Positions 47,347 to 58,108 of a stretch of DNA of 64,000 nt are shown one piece after another (positions within the stretch are counted from its first letter, which is position 1; each line of letters opens with the position of its first letter). The position numbers and the translations under genes are program-made. The stretch is taken from contig NZ_JAOEIY010000002.1 in the NCBI RefSeq assembly GCF_025966695.1, positions 434,001 to 498,000 on the forward strand. Reading direction: 5' to 3'. The stretch comes from Stutzerimonas sp. S1 (GTDB lineage: Bacteria > Pseudomonadota > Gammaproteobacteria > Pseudomonadales > Pseudomonadaceae). The notes under the pieces are model-generated. The model worked only from the letters and a program-made list of their open reading frames with translations. It was not told the DNA's origin and did no database searches.

Positions 47347-48570
47347 ATGCACGTCCTCACCCGCCTCTCACCTGAAATCCGCCAATACCTGCTGGTTACC
47401 GGCAACTACTGGGCATTCACCCTCACCGATGGTGCGCTGCGCATGCTGGTGGTGCTGCATTTCCATGCGCTGGGCTATACGCCGCTGCAGATCGCGGCGT
47501 TGTTCTTGTTCTACGAAATCTTCGGGGTGGTGACCAATCTGGTGGGTGGCTATCTCGGCGCGCGCCTGGGGCTCAATCGCACCATGAACATCGGCCTGGG
47601 CATGCAGGTGGCGGCGTTGCTGATGCTCACGGTGCCGGCCGCGCTGCTCACCGTGCCGTGGGTGATGGCGGCGCAGGCGTTGTCCGGCATCGCCAAAGAC
47701 CTCAACAAGATGAGCGCCAAGAGTTCGATCAAGCTGCTGGTGGCCGACGGACAGCAAGGCACGCTGTACAGGTGGGTGGCGATCCTCACCGGCTCGAAGA
47801 ATGCACTCAAGGGCGTCGGTTTCTTCCTTGGCGGCGCCCTGCTCGCCGTGCTCGGTTTCCAGGGCGCGCTGCTGGTGATGGCAGCCGTGCTGGCGGTGAT
47901 CTGGGTCGCCAGCCTAGCGCTCCTGAAGCAGGACCTCGGCAAGGCCAAGGCCAAGCCGAAGTTTCGCGATCTGTTGTCCAAGAGCCGGGCGATCAACGTG
48001 CTGTCGGCCGCGCGGCTGTTCCTGTTCGGCGCGCGCGACGTGTGGTTCGTCGTCGCCCTGCCGGTCTATCTCGCCAGCGTGTTCGGCTGGGATGTCTGGC
48101 AGGTCGGCGGCTTTCTCGCCGCCTGGGTGATCGGCTACGGCATCGTGCAATCACTGGCGCCGGCGATCACCGGCAAGCGCCGCGGCCATGTACCCGACGG
48201 GCGTGCCGCATTCCTCTGGGCGCTGCTGCTGGCCGGACTGCCTGCGGCAATCGCGTTGGGGCTGAGCAGCGACGCACCGGCGCAACCGGTGCTGCTCGGT
48301 GGCCTGCTGATATTCGGTGCGCTATTCGCGGTGAACTCCTCCCTGCACAGCTACCTGATCGTCTCCTACGCCAAGGAAGACGGCGTCTCGCTGGACGTCG
48401 GTTTCTACTACATGTCCAACGCCCTCGGTCGGCTCATCGGTACCCTGCTTTCCGGCTGGGTCTATCAGGCCTATGGGCTGACGGCCTGTCTGTGGATTTC
48501 CAGCATCTTCGTGCTGCTCGCGGCGCTGATCTCCATCGCCCTGCCACGGCACGCACAAGCGGCGGCGTAA
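47347..48570 (+). CDS. arsJ: Arsenate-organoester efflux transporter
   Basis: A 407-residue major-facilitator protein with about 12 helices. Conserved stretches are TGNYWAFTLTDGALRMLVVLHF, LSGIAKDLNKMSAKSSIKLL and DVGFYYMSNALGRLIGTLLSGW, all typical of ArsJ. It exports 1-arseno-3-phosphoglycerate made by the preceding GAPDH, giving arsenate resistance without reduction. ATG 47347. It converges with cusA. Confidence 0.94.
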   Translation: MHVLTRLSPEIRQYLLVTGNYWAFTLTDGALRMLVVLHFHALGYTPLQIAALFLFYEIFGVVTNLVGGYLGARLGLNRTMNIGLGMQVAALLMLTVPAALLTVPWVMAAQALSGIAKDLNKMSAKSSIKLLVADGQQGTLYRWVAILTGSKNALKGVGFFLGGALLAVLGFQGALLVMAAVLAVIWVASLALLKQDLGKAKAKPKFRDLLSKSRAINVLSAARLFLFGARDVWFVVALPVYLASVFGWDVWQVGGFLAAWVIGYGIVQSLAPAITGKRRGHVPDGRAAFLWALLLAGLPAAIALGLSSDAPAQPVLLGGLLIFGALFAVNSSLHSYLIVSYAKEDGVSLDVGFYYMSNALGRLIGTLLSGWVYQAYGLTACLWISSIFVLLAALISIALPRHAQAAA

Positions 48571-48723
48571 TCGCCGCGAGATACTCGCCGTCCGCCAGCG
48601 ACGACTGTAACGTCCAGACCAACGCCCAGGCGCCCAAAACCAGCGTCGGACTTTGTGCGAACCGAGTCGCGGCCGCGACGGCAGCCCTTGTCTGAACTAT
48701 CCGCCGAGCCGCGATCCGGTCGA

Positions 48724-51700
48724 CTACTGACCTTCCAACTCACGTCCCTGCCGGCGACGCATCAGCCGATAGGCCGCCGGCAACACGAACAGCGACAACA
48801 GCGGCGCGCTCAACATGCCGCCAACCATCGGCGCGGCGATGCGGCTCATCACTTCGCTGCCGGTTCCCGAGCCCCAGAGAATCGGCAGCAGACCGGCGAC
48901 GATCACCGCCACCGTCATCGCCTTGGGTCGCACCCGCTGCACCGCTCCATCGCGGATGGCTGCGCACAGCGCCGCCTCGTCGTGCTGGCCAGCCTTCAGA
49001 CGGGCGCTCCAGGCATGCTTGAGATAGAGCAGCATGATCACGCCGAACTCCGCGGCGACACCAGCCAGAGCAATGAAACCGACGCCGGTCGCCACCGACA
49101 GGTTGTAGCCCATCAGGTAGAGGAACCACACCCCGCCGGTCAGCGCGAACGGCAGCGTCAGCATGATCAGCAACGCCTCATCGATACGGCCGAAGGTCAG
49201 GTAGAGCAGCACGAAGATGATCAGCAGCGTCGCCGGCACCACCAGCTTGAGCCGCTCGTTGGCGCGCTCGAGAAATTCGAACTGGCCGGAATAGCTCAGG
49301 CTCATGCCCGGCTGCAGCTCGACGCCAGCGCTCACCGCCTGCCGCAGATCAGCCACCACCGAGGCGATGTCGCGCCCGCGCACATCGACGTACACCCAGC
49401 CGGACAGCCGCGCGTTCTCGCTGCGCAGCATCGGCGGGCCGTCGCTGACACGCACCCGCGCCACGCTGCCGAGGGTGATCTGCGCGCCCTGCGGTGTGAG
49501 GATCGGCAGCTGCTCCAGCGCCTGCGGCGAGTCGCGCCATTCACGCGGGTAACGCACGCTGATCGGGTAACGCGCCAGGCCTTCCACCGTTTCGCCGACG
49601 GTTTCACCCCCGATGGCACCGGCGACGATGGCCTGCACGTCGGCGATGTTCAGCCCATAGCGCGCGGCGTCCTGGCGGTCGATGTCGATATCGATGTAGC
49701 GCCCGCCGACCAATCGCTCAGCGAGCGCCGAGCTGACGCCTGGCACTGTCTTGGCGACGGCCTCGACCTGCTGGCTGACCCGGTCGATTTCCTCCAGATT
49801 GGCGCCGGCGATCTTCACCCCGATGGGGCTCTTGATGCCGGTGGCGAGCATGTCGATGCGATTGCGGATCGGCGGAATCCAGATGTTGGTCAGTCCCGGT
49901 ACCTGCACCGCGCGGTCCAGCTCCTCCACCAGTTTTTCCGGGGTCATGCCGGCGCGCCACTGCTCGCGCGGCTTGAACTGGATGGTGGTCTCGAACATCT
50001 CCAACGGCGCCGGGTCGGTGGCCGACTCGGCGCGCCCGGCCTTGCCGAACACCGTGGCGACTTCCGGCACCGTGCGGATCATCCGGTCGGTCTGCTGCAA
50101 CAGCTGTGCGGCCTTCTGCGCCGAAAGCCCCGGCAGCGCCGAGGGCATGTAGAGCAGGTCGCCCTCGTCCATCGGCGGGAGGAACTCACCGCCCAGCCGG
50201 GTCATCGGCCACAGCGTGGTCGCCAGCACCAGCAGCGCGGCGACGAGCGTGGTTTTCGGATGTCCCAGCACCGCGTCGAGCGCCGGCCGGTAAACCCGGA
50301 TCAGTCCGCGGTTGAGCGGATTGCGCGTCTCATCCGGCAGCCGGCCGCGAATCCAGTAGCCCATCAGCACCGGCACCAGCGTCACCGAAAGCCCGGCGGC
50401 AGCGGCCATCGCGTAGGTCTTGGTAAACGCCAGCGGGCCGAACAGCCGGCCTTCCTGCGCTTCGAGGGTGAACACCGGAATGAACGACAAGGTGATGATC
50501 AGCAGGCAGAAGAACAGCGCCGGGCCGACCTCCTGCGCCGCCTCGGTCATCACCCGCCAGTGCTCCTCGCCTTCCAGTGTCCGGCCGGGATTGGCATGCC
50601 GCCAGGCCTCGGCCTTCTTGTGCGCGTTCTCGATCATCACCACCGCCGCATCGACCATCGCGCCGATGGCGATGGCAATGCCGCCCAGCGACATGATGTC
50701 GGCGTTAATGCCCTGGTAACGCATCACCGCAAAGGCCAGCAGCACGCCAATCGGCAGCGAGACGATGGCCACCAGCGATGAGCGCAGGTGCCAGAGGAAC
50801 AGCCCGCAGACCAGTGCGACGACGATGAACTCCTCCAGTAGCTTGAAGCTCAGGTTGTGCACCGCGCGGTCGATCAGCTGGCTGCGGTCGTAGGTAGTGA
50901 CGATCTCCACGCCCTGCGGCAGGCTTTTTTTCAGCTCGTCGAGCTTGGCATGCACGGCCGTCAGGGTTTCCCGCGCGTTCTTGCCGCTGCGCAGGATGAT
51001 CACGCCACCGACGGTTTCCCCTTCGCCATTCAGTTCGGCGATGCCGCGGCGCATCTCCGGGCCGAGCTGGATATGCGCGACATCGCCGAGCGTCACCGGC
51101 ACCCCGGCAGCGCTGAGCTGCAGCGGAATCTGGCGGAAATCGTCGAGCGTCTGCAGGTAGCCCGAGGCACGCACCATGTATTCGGTTTCCGCCAGCGCCA
51201 GCACCGCGCCACCGGTTTCCTGGTTGGCGCGGCCGATGGCCTCGGTCACCTGTGCCTGGGTCACACCGAGGCTGGCCAGCTTCAGCGGGTCGAGCAGCAC
51301 CTGGTACTGGCGGACCATACCGCCGATGGTGGCGACCTCGGCGACGTTCGGCAGGGTGATCAGCTCGAACTTGAGGAACCAGTCCTGCAGGCTGCGCAGC
51401 TGCGCCAGGTCGTGCGTGCCGCTGCGGTCGACCAGCGCGTACTGGTAGATCCAGCCGACACCGGTGGCGTCCGGGCCGAGCGACGGTTTGGCGCCGTCCG
51501 GCAGGCGGCTCTGTACCTGGCTCAGGTACTCCAGCACCCGCGAGCGCGCCCAGTACAGGTCGGTGCCGTCTTCGAACAGCAGGTAGACGAAGCTGTCGCC
51601 GAAGAACGAGTAGCCGCGCACGGTCTTTGCTCCCGGCACCGAGAGCATCGTGGTGGTCAGCGGATAGGTGATCTGGTTCTCGACGATCTGCGGCGCCTGC

Positions 51701-51864
51701 CCCGGATACGGCGTGCGGATGATCACCTGCACGTCGGACAGGTCCGGCAGCGCGTCGATCGGCGTGGTGCGCAGCGACCAGATGCCCACCGCGGTCATCA
51801 GCAGTGTCGCCAGCAGCACCAGGAAGCGGTTGACCACCGACCAGCGAATCAGCGCGGCGATCAT
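48724..51864 (-). CDS. cusA: CusA-type Cu(I)/Ag(I) efflux RND transporter
   Basis: A 1046-residue inner-membrane proton-driven pump. It begins [22 protein letters not shown]; the heavy-metal RND signature [25 protein letters not shown] follows. Transmembrane charged residues are in [24 protein letters not shown], and methionines of the metal path occur in [20 protein letters not shown] and [12 protein letters not shown]. Its start overlaps the cusB stop by 4 bp. Length agrees with CusA of E. coli (1047). Confidence 0.95.
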   Translation of the reverse strand: MIAALIRWSVVNRFLVLLATLLMTAVGIWSLRTTPIDALPDLSDVQVIIRTPYPGQAPQIVENQITYPLTTTMLSVPGAKTVRGYSFFGDSFVYLLFEDGTDLYWARSRVLEYLSQVQSRLPDGAKPSLGPDATGVGWIYQYALVDRSGTHDLAQLRSLQDWFLKFELITLPNVAEVATIGGMVRQYQVLLDPLKLASLGVTQAQVTEAIGRANQETGGAVLALAETEYMVRASGYLQTLDDFRQIPLQLSAAGVPVTLGDVAHIQLGPEMRRGIAELNGEGETVGGVIILRSGKNARETLTAVHAKLDELKKSLPQGVEIVTTYDRSQLIDRAVHNLSFKLLEEFIVVALVCGLFLWHLRSSLVAIVSLPIGVLLAFAVMRYQGINADIMSLGGIAIAIGAMVDAAVVMIENAHKKAEAWRHANPGRTLEGEEHWRVMTEAAQEVGPALFFCLLIITLSFIPVFTLEAQEGRLFGPLAFTKTYAMAAAAGLSVTLVPVLMGYWIRGRLPDETRNPLNRGLIRVYRPALDAVLGHPKTTLVAALLVLATTLWPMTRLGGEFLPPMDEGDLLYMPSALPGLSAQKAAQLLQQTDRMIRTVPEVATVFGKAGRAESATDPAPLEMFETTIQFKPREQWRAGMTPEKLVEELDRAVQVPGLTNIWIPPIRNRIDMLATGIKSPIGVKIAGANLEEIDRVSQQVEAVAKTVPGVSSALAERLVGGRYIDIDIDRQDAARYGLNIADVQAIVAGAIGGETVGETVEGLARYPISVRYPREWRDSPQALEQLPILTPQGAQITLGSVARVRVSDGPPMLRSENARLSGWVYVDVRGRDIASVVADLRQAVSAGVELQPGMSLSYSGQFEFLERANERLKLVVPATLLIIFVLLYLTFGRIDEALLIMLTLPFALTGGVWFLYLMGYNLSVATGVGFIALAGVAAEFGVIMLLYLKHAWSARLKAGQHDEAALCAAIRDGAVQRVRPKAMTVAVIVAGLLPILWGSGTGSEVMSRIAAPMVGGMLSAPLLSLFVLPAAYRLMRRRQGRELEGQ

Positions 51865-53426
51865 GGCTGCTGCTCCAGCTGCTCGATGACCAGCCCGGCG
51901 CCGGTCTCGCGGACGGCGAAGCGCACCCGGTCATCGACCTGCACCCCGTGCAGCAGATGCGCATCGGCCACCGGGAAGCGCATAGTCATGCCCGGCATGC
52001 CGAGGGTCTTGAACGGCCCATGGGCGATCTTCACGCCCTGCGCGCTGATCTCGACGATGCGTCCTTCGGCCTCGTGCAACGCTGCGACGATCGGCGTCTG
52101 GGCCGCATGCATCGAATGCGCGCTCGGTGCGGCGTGCTCATGCATCGCGTGGGTGGAATGCTCGGCTGGTGCGGCATCGGCATGTTCATGTGCCTCCGCC
52201 GGCGGCGCGGCAACGGCGGTGATGCCGCGCAGGCTGGCCTCGGAATCGAGCAGGAACTGCCCGGACGCGACCACCTGCTGGCCCTCCTCCAGCCCCTGCA
52301 GGATGGCGGTCTGGCTGCCGCTGTCGACACCGAGCTGCACCTCCACCGGACGATAGCGGCCACCGGCTTCGGCAAGCATCACCAGCGCGCGCTTGCCGGT
52401 ACGGATCACCGCCTCGCTGGGGATCAGCAATGCACTCTGCGCGCCCTGCTCGGCCAGTTCGACCCGTGCGCTCAGGCCTGGGCGCAACCGGCCCTCGGCA
52501 TTGGGCAGTTCCACCCGCACACGCAGCGTGCGGCTGGCCGCCGTAGCCTCGGGCAACACCGCGGTCACCGTGCCCACGATTGGCTCACCGGGCAGCGCCG
52601 GCAGATGCGCCGTCGCCACCTGCCCGGTGCGAATGCCGCCGGCCTGCGCTTCCGGCACCGCGACTTCGAGCCAGACGCTGTCCAGCCCGTTGATCCGCGC
52701 CAGCGGCGCGCCGCTACCGACGTTCATGCCCTCGCGCACGTCCAGCTCCTGCAGCACACCGCCGATGGGCGCGCGCACGGTCTGCTGCGCCTGCACCCGG
52801 CCGGAGCGCTCCAGCTGGCGGATCGCCTCGGCCGGCATACCGACCAGCCGCAGGCGTTGGCGCGCACCGTCCAGCAGCGCGCGATCGCCGCTGCGGCGCA
52901 ACGCGAGAAATTCCTCTTGCGCCGCCACCCATTCGGGTATCAGCAGGTCCACCAGCGGCGCGCCGGCCGTTAGCACATCGCCCGGCGCCAGTCGGTAGAC
53001 GCGCTCGACGAAGCCCGCCGCGCGCGTCTGCACCAACGCCACGTCACGATCATTGAGACCGAGCACGCCGACGGCCTCGATGTTGCGCGCAAGCACGCCG
53101 CGGCTGACCGTTGCCAGGCGCACGCCGAGGTTGTGGCTGATATCGGCGTCGATACGCACCGCCGGCGCACCGCCGGCGTCTGCCTCCTCGGCGTAGCGTG
53201 GCACCAGGTCCATGTCCATGAACGGTGATTTGCCCGGTTGCTCGAAGCGCTGCTGCGGCATCATCGGGTCGTACCAATAGAGCACTTTGCGCTCGCTGAC
53301 GGCACTGGCCGGGCCATCCTGCGGCGCGGCATGCGGCTGACGCGAGGCCAGCCAGTAGCCACCGGCCAGCCCCAGCGCGGTGGTGACGGCGATCAGTACG
53401 CCGGTCTTGTGAACGGTCTGGCTCAT
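51861..53426 (-). CDS. cusB: CusB periplasmic adaptor with fused CusF domain
   Basis: A 521-residue membrane fusion protein. A signal anchor at residues 7-25 is followed by [27 protein letters not shown], a Met-rich metal-binding segment, then the barrel-sandwich hybrid and helical hairpin ([21 protein letters not shown]). A His-rich linker (residues about 415-450, many HAMHEH-like repeats) leads to a C-terminal CusF-like domain: [21 protein letters not shown], then [14 protein letters not shown] with the WHM-type ligands replaced by Met/His. It links pump and outer-membrane channel and may pass Cu(I) to them. Overlaps cusA and cusC by 4 bp each. Confidence 0.93.
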   Translation of the reverse strand: MSQTVHKTGVLIAVTTALGLAGGYWLASRQPHAAPQDGPASAVSERKVLYWYDPMMPQQRFEQPGKSPFMDMDLVPRYAEEADAGGAPAVRIDADISHNLGVRLATVSRGVLARNIEAVGVLGLNDRDVALVQTRAAGFVERVYRLAPGDVLTAGAPLVDLLIPEWVAAQEEFLALRRSGDRALLDGARQRLRLVGMPAEAIRQLERSGRVQAQQTVRAPIGGVLQELDVREGMNVGSGAPLARINGLDSVWLEVAVPEAQAGGIRTGQVATAHLPALPGEPIVGTVTAVLPEATAASRTLRVRVELPNAEGRLRPGLSARVELAEQGAQSALLIPSEAVIRTGKRALVMLAEAGGRYRPVEVQLGVDSGSQTAILQGLEEGQQVVASGQFLLDSEASLRGITAVAAPPAEAHEHADAAPAEHSTHAMHEHAAPSAHSMHAAQTPIVAALHEAEGRIVEISAQGVKIAHGPFKTLGMPGMTMRFPVADAHLLHGVQVDDRVRFAVRETGAGLVIEQLEQQP

Positions 53427-54673
53427 TGCGCATCTCCATAGGCGAAGTACAGGCGGCTGGCGGCAATGGCCTGCAGGCCTTCGAGGTCGATTTCCTTCAG
53501 GCGCGTTTCGATCAGTTCACGACGCGCTGCCAGCAGCGTCTCCAGTTCGCCGCGCCCGGCGCGGTAGTCGGCCATGCTGAGTTCGCTACGCTCGCGCGCC
53601 AGCGGCAGCAGCACCTCACGGGTGCGCGTCAGGGCGCGTTGCAGGCGCTCGAGTTCGGCCAGTTCGTTGTCCAGTTGCTCGGCGAACTGCCGCTCCAGCG
53701 CCTCGCGCTCGGCTTCCAGCTGGTTGAGTTCGGCATGCCGGGCGGCGATGCGCGGGTTCTGCCGCATGCTGGTGAACAGCGGCAGGTCGAAGCTGACCTG
53801 CAGGTTGACCATGTCGCCAAATTCCTGCCCGCGGCGCAGGTAGTCCACTTCCCAGCTCCAGTCGGGCTTCTTCTCGGCGGTCGCCTCGCGGATGCGCGCT
53901 TGCGCCTGCTGCGTCATCGGCGTGTAGGCCTGCAGTTGCGGATGCTGGTGCAGCTCGCGCTGCAGCGCCGGGGCGTCGAGCGACCAGTGCGGCACGCTGC
54001 CCTCCAGCGGCTCGAGGGCGGCTTTACCGATCCAGCGGGCGAGCGCCGCGCGGGCCTGCCGGCGCTGGCGATGCAGTTCATCGGCGCGCTCATCGAGCAA
54101 GGCCGCTTCCTGACGCGGTAGCACGCTGTCGGCGGCCTGCCCGCGCCCACCGGCAATCCGCGCCCGCACGGCCTCGCTGAGCAGGCGATTCTCGGCATAG
54201 AGCGCGTCGAAGGTCGCCAGCTTGCGCTCGATGGCGTGGCTGGCGATCCACGCCTGGGCGGTGGCCTGGCGCACGTTCAGCGCCTCGACCGCGCGCTCGG
54301 CGGCGGCACGCTGGACGCCGGCATTCGCCACCTCGACCCGGGCGCGGCGCTTGTCGCGGTTGGGCACGTCCTGCATCAGGCCGACCATGCTCATGGTCAT
54401 GCCGTCGCGGTCCAGGCTCCAGCGATCGTTGCCTTCGATCGGGACGTTCTGTACACCGAGCAGCAGTTTCGGGTCGGGCAGTTCGCCGGCAGGTACGGCG
54501 TCGCTACGGGCGGCCTGCAGTTTGGCCGCTTCGGCCTGCAGGGACGGCGCCTGCTGCTGGGCCAGCGCCAGGGCCTCGTCGAAGCTCAGCGCGCTGGCGG
54601 CAGCCGGCAACGCCAGGGCGCACGCGGCCACGGCGGCACGCGCGCGAATGTCTCGCATCAATCGGGATTGCAT
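53423..54673 (-). CDS. cusC: CusC-type outer-membrane efflux channel (TolC family)
   Basis: A 416-residue exported protein with signal peptide to about residue 28 (ALPAAASA). The mature part is alpha-helical with the repeated TolC pattern: LSFDEALALAQQQAPSLQAEAAKLQAARSDA and later ELSMADYRAGRGELETLLAARRELIE. A start at the second Met (LMRDIRARAA) is equally plausible. It is shorter than E. coli CusC (457) and lacks an obvious lipobox, as in other pseudomonad relatives. Four-base overlap with cusB. Confidence 0.92.
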   Translation of the reverse strand: MQSRLMRDIRARAAVAACALALPAAASALSFDEALALAQQQAPSLQAEAAKLQAARSDAVPAGELPDPKLLLGVQNVPIEGNDRWSLDRDGMTMSMVGLMQDVPNRDKRRARVEVANAGVQRAAAERAVEALNVRQATAQAWIASHAIERKLATFDALYAENRLLSEAVRARIAGGRGQAADSVLPRQEAALLDERADELHRQRRQARAALARWIGKAALEPLEGSVPHWSLDAPALQRELHQHPQLQAYTPMTQQAQARIREATAEKKPDWSWEVDYLRRGQEFGDMVNLQVSFDLPLFTSMRQNPRIAARHAELNQLEAEREALERQFAEQLDNELAELERLQRALTRTREVLLPLARERSELSMADYRAGRGELETLLAARRELIETRLKEIDLEGLQAIAASRLYFAYGDAQ

Positions 54674-54758
54674 GTGCGGATTCCTCGGATCCTGCGTGCC
54701 GAACGGGCACGCGCGAGGTCAGTCGTCAGGCGACGGACCAGTCAGCTCGGATGGGGAA

Positions 54759-55109
54759 TCAGGCGCACGGGGGACGCCAGACGTCGGCGCCGTTACGCGA
54801 GGGAATGAATTCGGGAAGGTAGACGATCAGCCGGGACGACGGTGCATCGACGTCCGCCCGGGGTACGGCGAACTGCAACAGGCAGCCGGTCTTGCACTGA
54901 TGGCCGCTCTCGCACTGCGGATTGCCATCGTGCCCGCGGTCGCCATGCTGGTCGGCGTGCATGTCCGCCGCATGTTGCATGGCGCCATGTTGCGTGTCTG
55001 CCGGCTGCATCGTGCAGGGCTGCGGCATGCGCTCAGCCGCGACCAGCCCGTTGACGGGAAGCGCGAAGCTGATCAGCAGTAGCAGGCACAGCGACAGACA
55101 GGTTTTCAT
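54759..55109 (-). CDS. Exported Cys/His/Met-rich protein, probable copper-responsive
   Basis: A 116-residue protein with a signal peptide (MKTCLSLCLLLLISFALPVNG). The mature part is rich in metal-binding residues: QHGAMQHAADMHADQHGDRGHD, then CESGHQCKTGC. It ends PSRNGADVWRPPCA. No named domain recognised; similar short proteins stand before cus/cop operons. It precedes cusC by 85 bp on the same strand and is probably co-transcribed. A metal-binding or metal-sensing periplasmic role is inferred. The ATG at 55109 begins the signal peptide. Confidence 0.72.
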   Translation of the reverse strand: MKTCLSLCLLLLISFALPVNGLVAAERMPQPCTMQPADTQHGAMQHAADMHADQHGDRGHDGNPQCESGHQCKTGCLLQFAVPRADVDAPSSRLIVYLPEFIPSRNGADVWRPPCA

Positions 55110-55161
55110 GGCGGCCAGTGTAGTGGCGGACGGGCTAACAAGAACTTGATCGAGATCGGCT

Positions 55162-56853
55162 TCAGGCGCCATCCGCGGACGGTCGTTCGCCGAGCAGGTG
55201 GCTGAGTACGGAGCGCATCTTGCCGGCCTTGACCGGCTTGTTCAGTACCGGCACGCCGAGGCCCTGCAGTTGCTTGCGGCACTGGTCGCTGCGGTCGGCG
55301 GTGATCATCACCAGCGGAATCGCCGCGTTGAAGTGCAGCCGCAGCGCCTGCACCACTTCCCAGCCGGTGACCCCGAGATCCAGGTGGTAGTCGGCCAGGA
55401 TCAGCTCCGGCGCACGCCCTTGCAGCACTTCCAGCGCGCTGGCCTCGTCGGTGGCAGTGAGCGCTTCGCAGCCCCACTGACCGAGCAGCGCAGCCATGCT
55501 GTGCAGGATGCTGAGTTCGTTGTCGAGCACCAGCAGGCGCCGCCCTGGCAGCGGATTGCCCAGCTGCGGCACGACTGCCAGCGCCTCGCTGCTGCGACTG
55601 GGCAGCGCCTCGGCGAGCGGTACCTCGATGCTGAATACCGAACCGCGGCCTAGTTGCGAGCGCACCTGGATACGGTAATCGAGCATGTTGGCGATGCGGT
55701 CGACGATTGCCAGGCCAAGCCCGACGCCGTGCCGCTCGGCCGCACGCTCGACGTTGAGCTGGTTGAACTCAAGGAAGATCGACTGCAACTGATCCGCGGC
55801 GATACCCCGGCCGGTGTCCCAGACCTCGATGCGCAGCGCGCCACCTCGTCTGCGCGCGCCGAGAAGCACCCGCCCGCTGTCGGTATAGCGGCAGGCGTTG
55901 CTGAGGAAGTTGCGCAAGATCCGCGTCAGCAGGCGGAAATCGCTGCGAATCGCGTACTGCGGAATGTAGTGCGCCAGCCGCAGGCCGGCCGCTGCCGCGA
56001 CCGGCTGGAACTCCGAGACCAGTGGCAGCAGCACCTCGTCGAGGCGATAGCTGTCGATGTCCGGCTTGATCGCACTCTGATCCAGCTTGGAGATATCCAG
56101 CAGATCAGTGAGCAAATCTTCCGCACCTTCCAGCGCCTGGTGAGCCCGCTCCACAAGGTTGAGCTCCTCGCCGGGCAACGGCCGCTCGCGCAGCGTCGAG
56201 ATCAGGAGCCGCGCCGCGTTGAGCGGCTGCAGCAGGTCATGGCTGGCCGCCGCCAGATACTTGTCCTTGCTCAGGTTGGCCGCTTCGGCGGCGTCGCGTG
56301 CAGCGCGCAGCTCGCAGGTACGCTCGGCGACCCGCTGTTCGAGCTGCTCGTTGAGCTGCAGCAGACGCAGCTGGGCTTGCTTGCGTTCGGTGATGTCGGC
56401 GACGAAACCTTCCACCAGGCCGTCCTCGTCCGGCTTGAGCAGCAGGTTCATCACCACGTAGATGGCGCTGCCGTCCTTGCGGCGCAAGCGCGTCTCGTAG
56501 CCGAACAGACCGAGCTGGTCGCTCAGCGTATGACGAATCTGCCGCAGCTCGTCCTCGCCACCGATGAACAGGTGATGCGACAGATCGGTCAGCGCCCACA
56601 GCGCCTCTTCCGGGCTTTCGTAACCGAGCATTCGTGCCAGCGCCGGATTGGCCGCGCGGATGCCCTCCTGCAGGCTGGCCTGAAAGATTCCGTGCACGGC
56701 ATGTTCGAACAACCACTTGTAGCGGTTGCGCTCGGCCTCCAGCTCCTCCAGCCGCGCCAACAGCTCCGGGTAGTGGCTCTTGCGCGCCGAATGGCTACCA
56801 AAGCCGAGCAGCTGGGTCAGGGCCTGCTGGCGCTCGTCAGAGGGCTTCGGCAT
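55162..56853 (-). CDS. ercS: Soluble hybrid sensor kinase ErcS
   Basis: A 563-residue protein without membrane segments. Order: short N-terminus, coiled-coil (ELLARLEELEAERNRY), PAS domain (residues about 45-165), coiled-coil linker, histidine kinase with SHDLLQPLNAARLL (phospho-His), N-box NFLSNACRYT, G-boxes DTGRGI and HGVGLGLAIV, and a C-terminal receiver with Asp in LILADYHLDLG. The gene overlaps ercA by 17 bp. This matches ErcS (PA1992 type), which with ErcA regulates the ethanol-oxidation/PQQ genes in P. aeruginosa. The cytoplasmic signal it senses is not known from sequence. Confidence 0.86.
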   Translation of the reverse strand: MPKPSDERQQALTQLLGFGSHSARKSHYPELLARLEELEAERNRYKWLFEHAVHGIFQASLQEGIRAANPALARMLGYESPEEALWALTDLSHHLFIGGEDELRQIRHTLSDQLGLFGYETRLRRKDGSAIYVVMNLLLKPDEDGLVEGFVADITERKQAQLRLLQLNEQLEQRVAERTCELRAARDAAEAANLSKDKYLAAASHDLLQPLNAARLLISTLRERPLPGEELNLVERAHQALEGAEDLLTDLLDISKLDQSAIKPDIDSYRLDEVLLPLVSEFQPVAAAAGLRLAHYIPQYAIRSDFRLLTRILRNFLSNACRYTDSGRVLLGARRRGGALRIEVWDTGRGIAADQLQSIFLEFNQLNVERAAERHGVGLGLAIVDRIANMLDYRIQVRSQLGRGSVFSIEVPLAEALPSRSSEALAVVPQLGNPLPGRRLLVLDNELSILHSMAALLGQWGCEALTATDEASALEVLQGRAPELILADYHLDLGVTGWEVVQALRLHFNAAIPLVMITADRSDQCRKQLQGLGVPVLNKPVKAGKMRSVLSHLLGERPSADGA

Positions 56854-58000
56854 AAACGACCTCGACGTCCTTCTGCGTCGACGAGCGCGGGTTGGTGAGG
56901 ATGCACGGGTCCTGCATCGCGTGCTGCGAGAGGAAGGGAATGTCGGTAAGACGCACACCGTGCAGCCCCAGGCTTTCCTTGAAGCCGATCGCCTGCTTGA
57001 GGCTGATCAGGTGGCTGACCAGGCGTTCACGAGTCTCACGGTGACTCAGTCCGCGGGTGTCGATGCCCAGCGTCTGGGCGACGATCCTGAAGCGCTCCGG
57101 TGCTGCGTCGTAATTGAACGCCACCACGTGCTCGACCAGCACCGCATTGCACAGGCCATGCGGCAGATCGAGATAACCGCCCAGGCTGTGCGACATGGCA
57201 TGCACTGCGCCGAGAATCGCGTTGGAAAACGCCAGCCCGGCCTGCATGCTGCCAAGCATGATCTGCTCGCGCAGGGCGAGGTCCGTCGGATTGGCGATCA
57301 TCTGCACCAGGTTGCCGTTGATCAGGCGCATGGCTTCCAGCGCATGCGGATCGGTCAGCGGCCCGTGGCCGGTGGAGACGAAAGCCTCGATGGCATGCAC
57401 CAGCGCATCGATGCCGGTACAGGCAGAGAGGAACGGGTCCATGCTCAGGGTGGTTTCCGGATCGATCAGCGAAACGTCGGGAACCGCCGCCTTGCTGACG
57501 ATGGAGAATTTCATCCGCTCGTCCTGGTTGGAAATGATCACGAACTGCGAGACGTCCGCCGAGGTGCCGGCGGTGGTCGGAATCAGGATCAGCGGCGGGC
57601 TGGGTACCCGCAGCGTGTCCACACCCTCGAATGCGACGATATGCCGGCCGTGGGCGACCACGATACCGATGCCCTTGGCGCAATCCATCGGGCTGCCGCC
57701 ACCGACCGCGACGATCACGTTGCAGCCCTCGTTGCGGTAGACCTCGGCGCCGAGCATCACCTCCTCACAACGGGGGTTGGGCGACACGTCGGTGAACAGG
57801 CAGTGCTCGATGCCCTGCAGCTCCAGGCTCGCCTGCACGTCGGCCACCCAACCAGCCGCGACCACGCCGGGATCGGACACCAGCAGCACCTTGCGCGCAC
57901 CGAAGTTGCTCGCACAGGTACCGACGCTGTGACGACAGCCGGCGCCGAAGACGATTTCAGGGGAGACGAATTTACGCTGGAGGCTGATGTTCGGGCTCAT
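56837..58000 (-). CDS. ercA: Iron-containing alcohol dehydrogenase ErcA
   Basis: A 387-residue group III alcohol dehydrogenase. GGGSPMDCAKGIG binds the cofactor, GIDALVHAIEAFVS and LPHGLCNAVLVEHVV contain His ligands of the iron site. In P. aeruginosa the orthologue is regulatory or auxiliary in ethanol oxidation and stands between pqqH and ercS, as here. ATG 58000 is preferred to GTG 58003. Catalytic substrate not determined from sequence. Confidence 0.9.
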   Translation of the reverse strand: MSPNISLQRKFVSPEIVFGAGCRHSVGTCASNFGARKVLLVSDPGVVAAGWVADVQASLELQGIEHCLFTDVSPNPRCEEVMLGAEVYRNEGCNVIVAVGGGSPMDCAKGIGIVVAHGRHIVAFEGVDTLRVPSPPLILIPTTAGTSADVSQFVIISNQDERMKFSIVSKAAVPDVSLIDPETTLSMDPFLSACTGIDALVHAIEAFVSTGHGPLTDPHALEAMRLINGNLVQMIANPTDLALREQIMLGSMQAGLAFSNAILGAVHAMSHSLGGYLDLPHGLCNAVLVEHVVAFNYDAAPERFRIVAQTLGIDTRGLSHRETRERLVSHLISLKQAIGFKESLGLHGVRLTDIPFLSQHAMQDPCILTNPRSSTQKDVEVVYAEAL

Positions 58001-58108
58001 CACTGCGGCCTTTTTTATCTTTTTGTAACAACCGCGCCAGCCTACTGGATTACTCAGCTAAAGCAATCCACCCAAAGGCTCACGCCCGACCGTCCGCTAC
58101 CGCGCTGG

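Noticed and set aside
48655..50781. Long plus-strand open frame of 708 codons
   Set aside because: Antisense shadow of cusA, rich in His, Arg and Gln as such shadows are.
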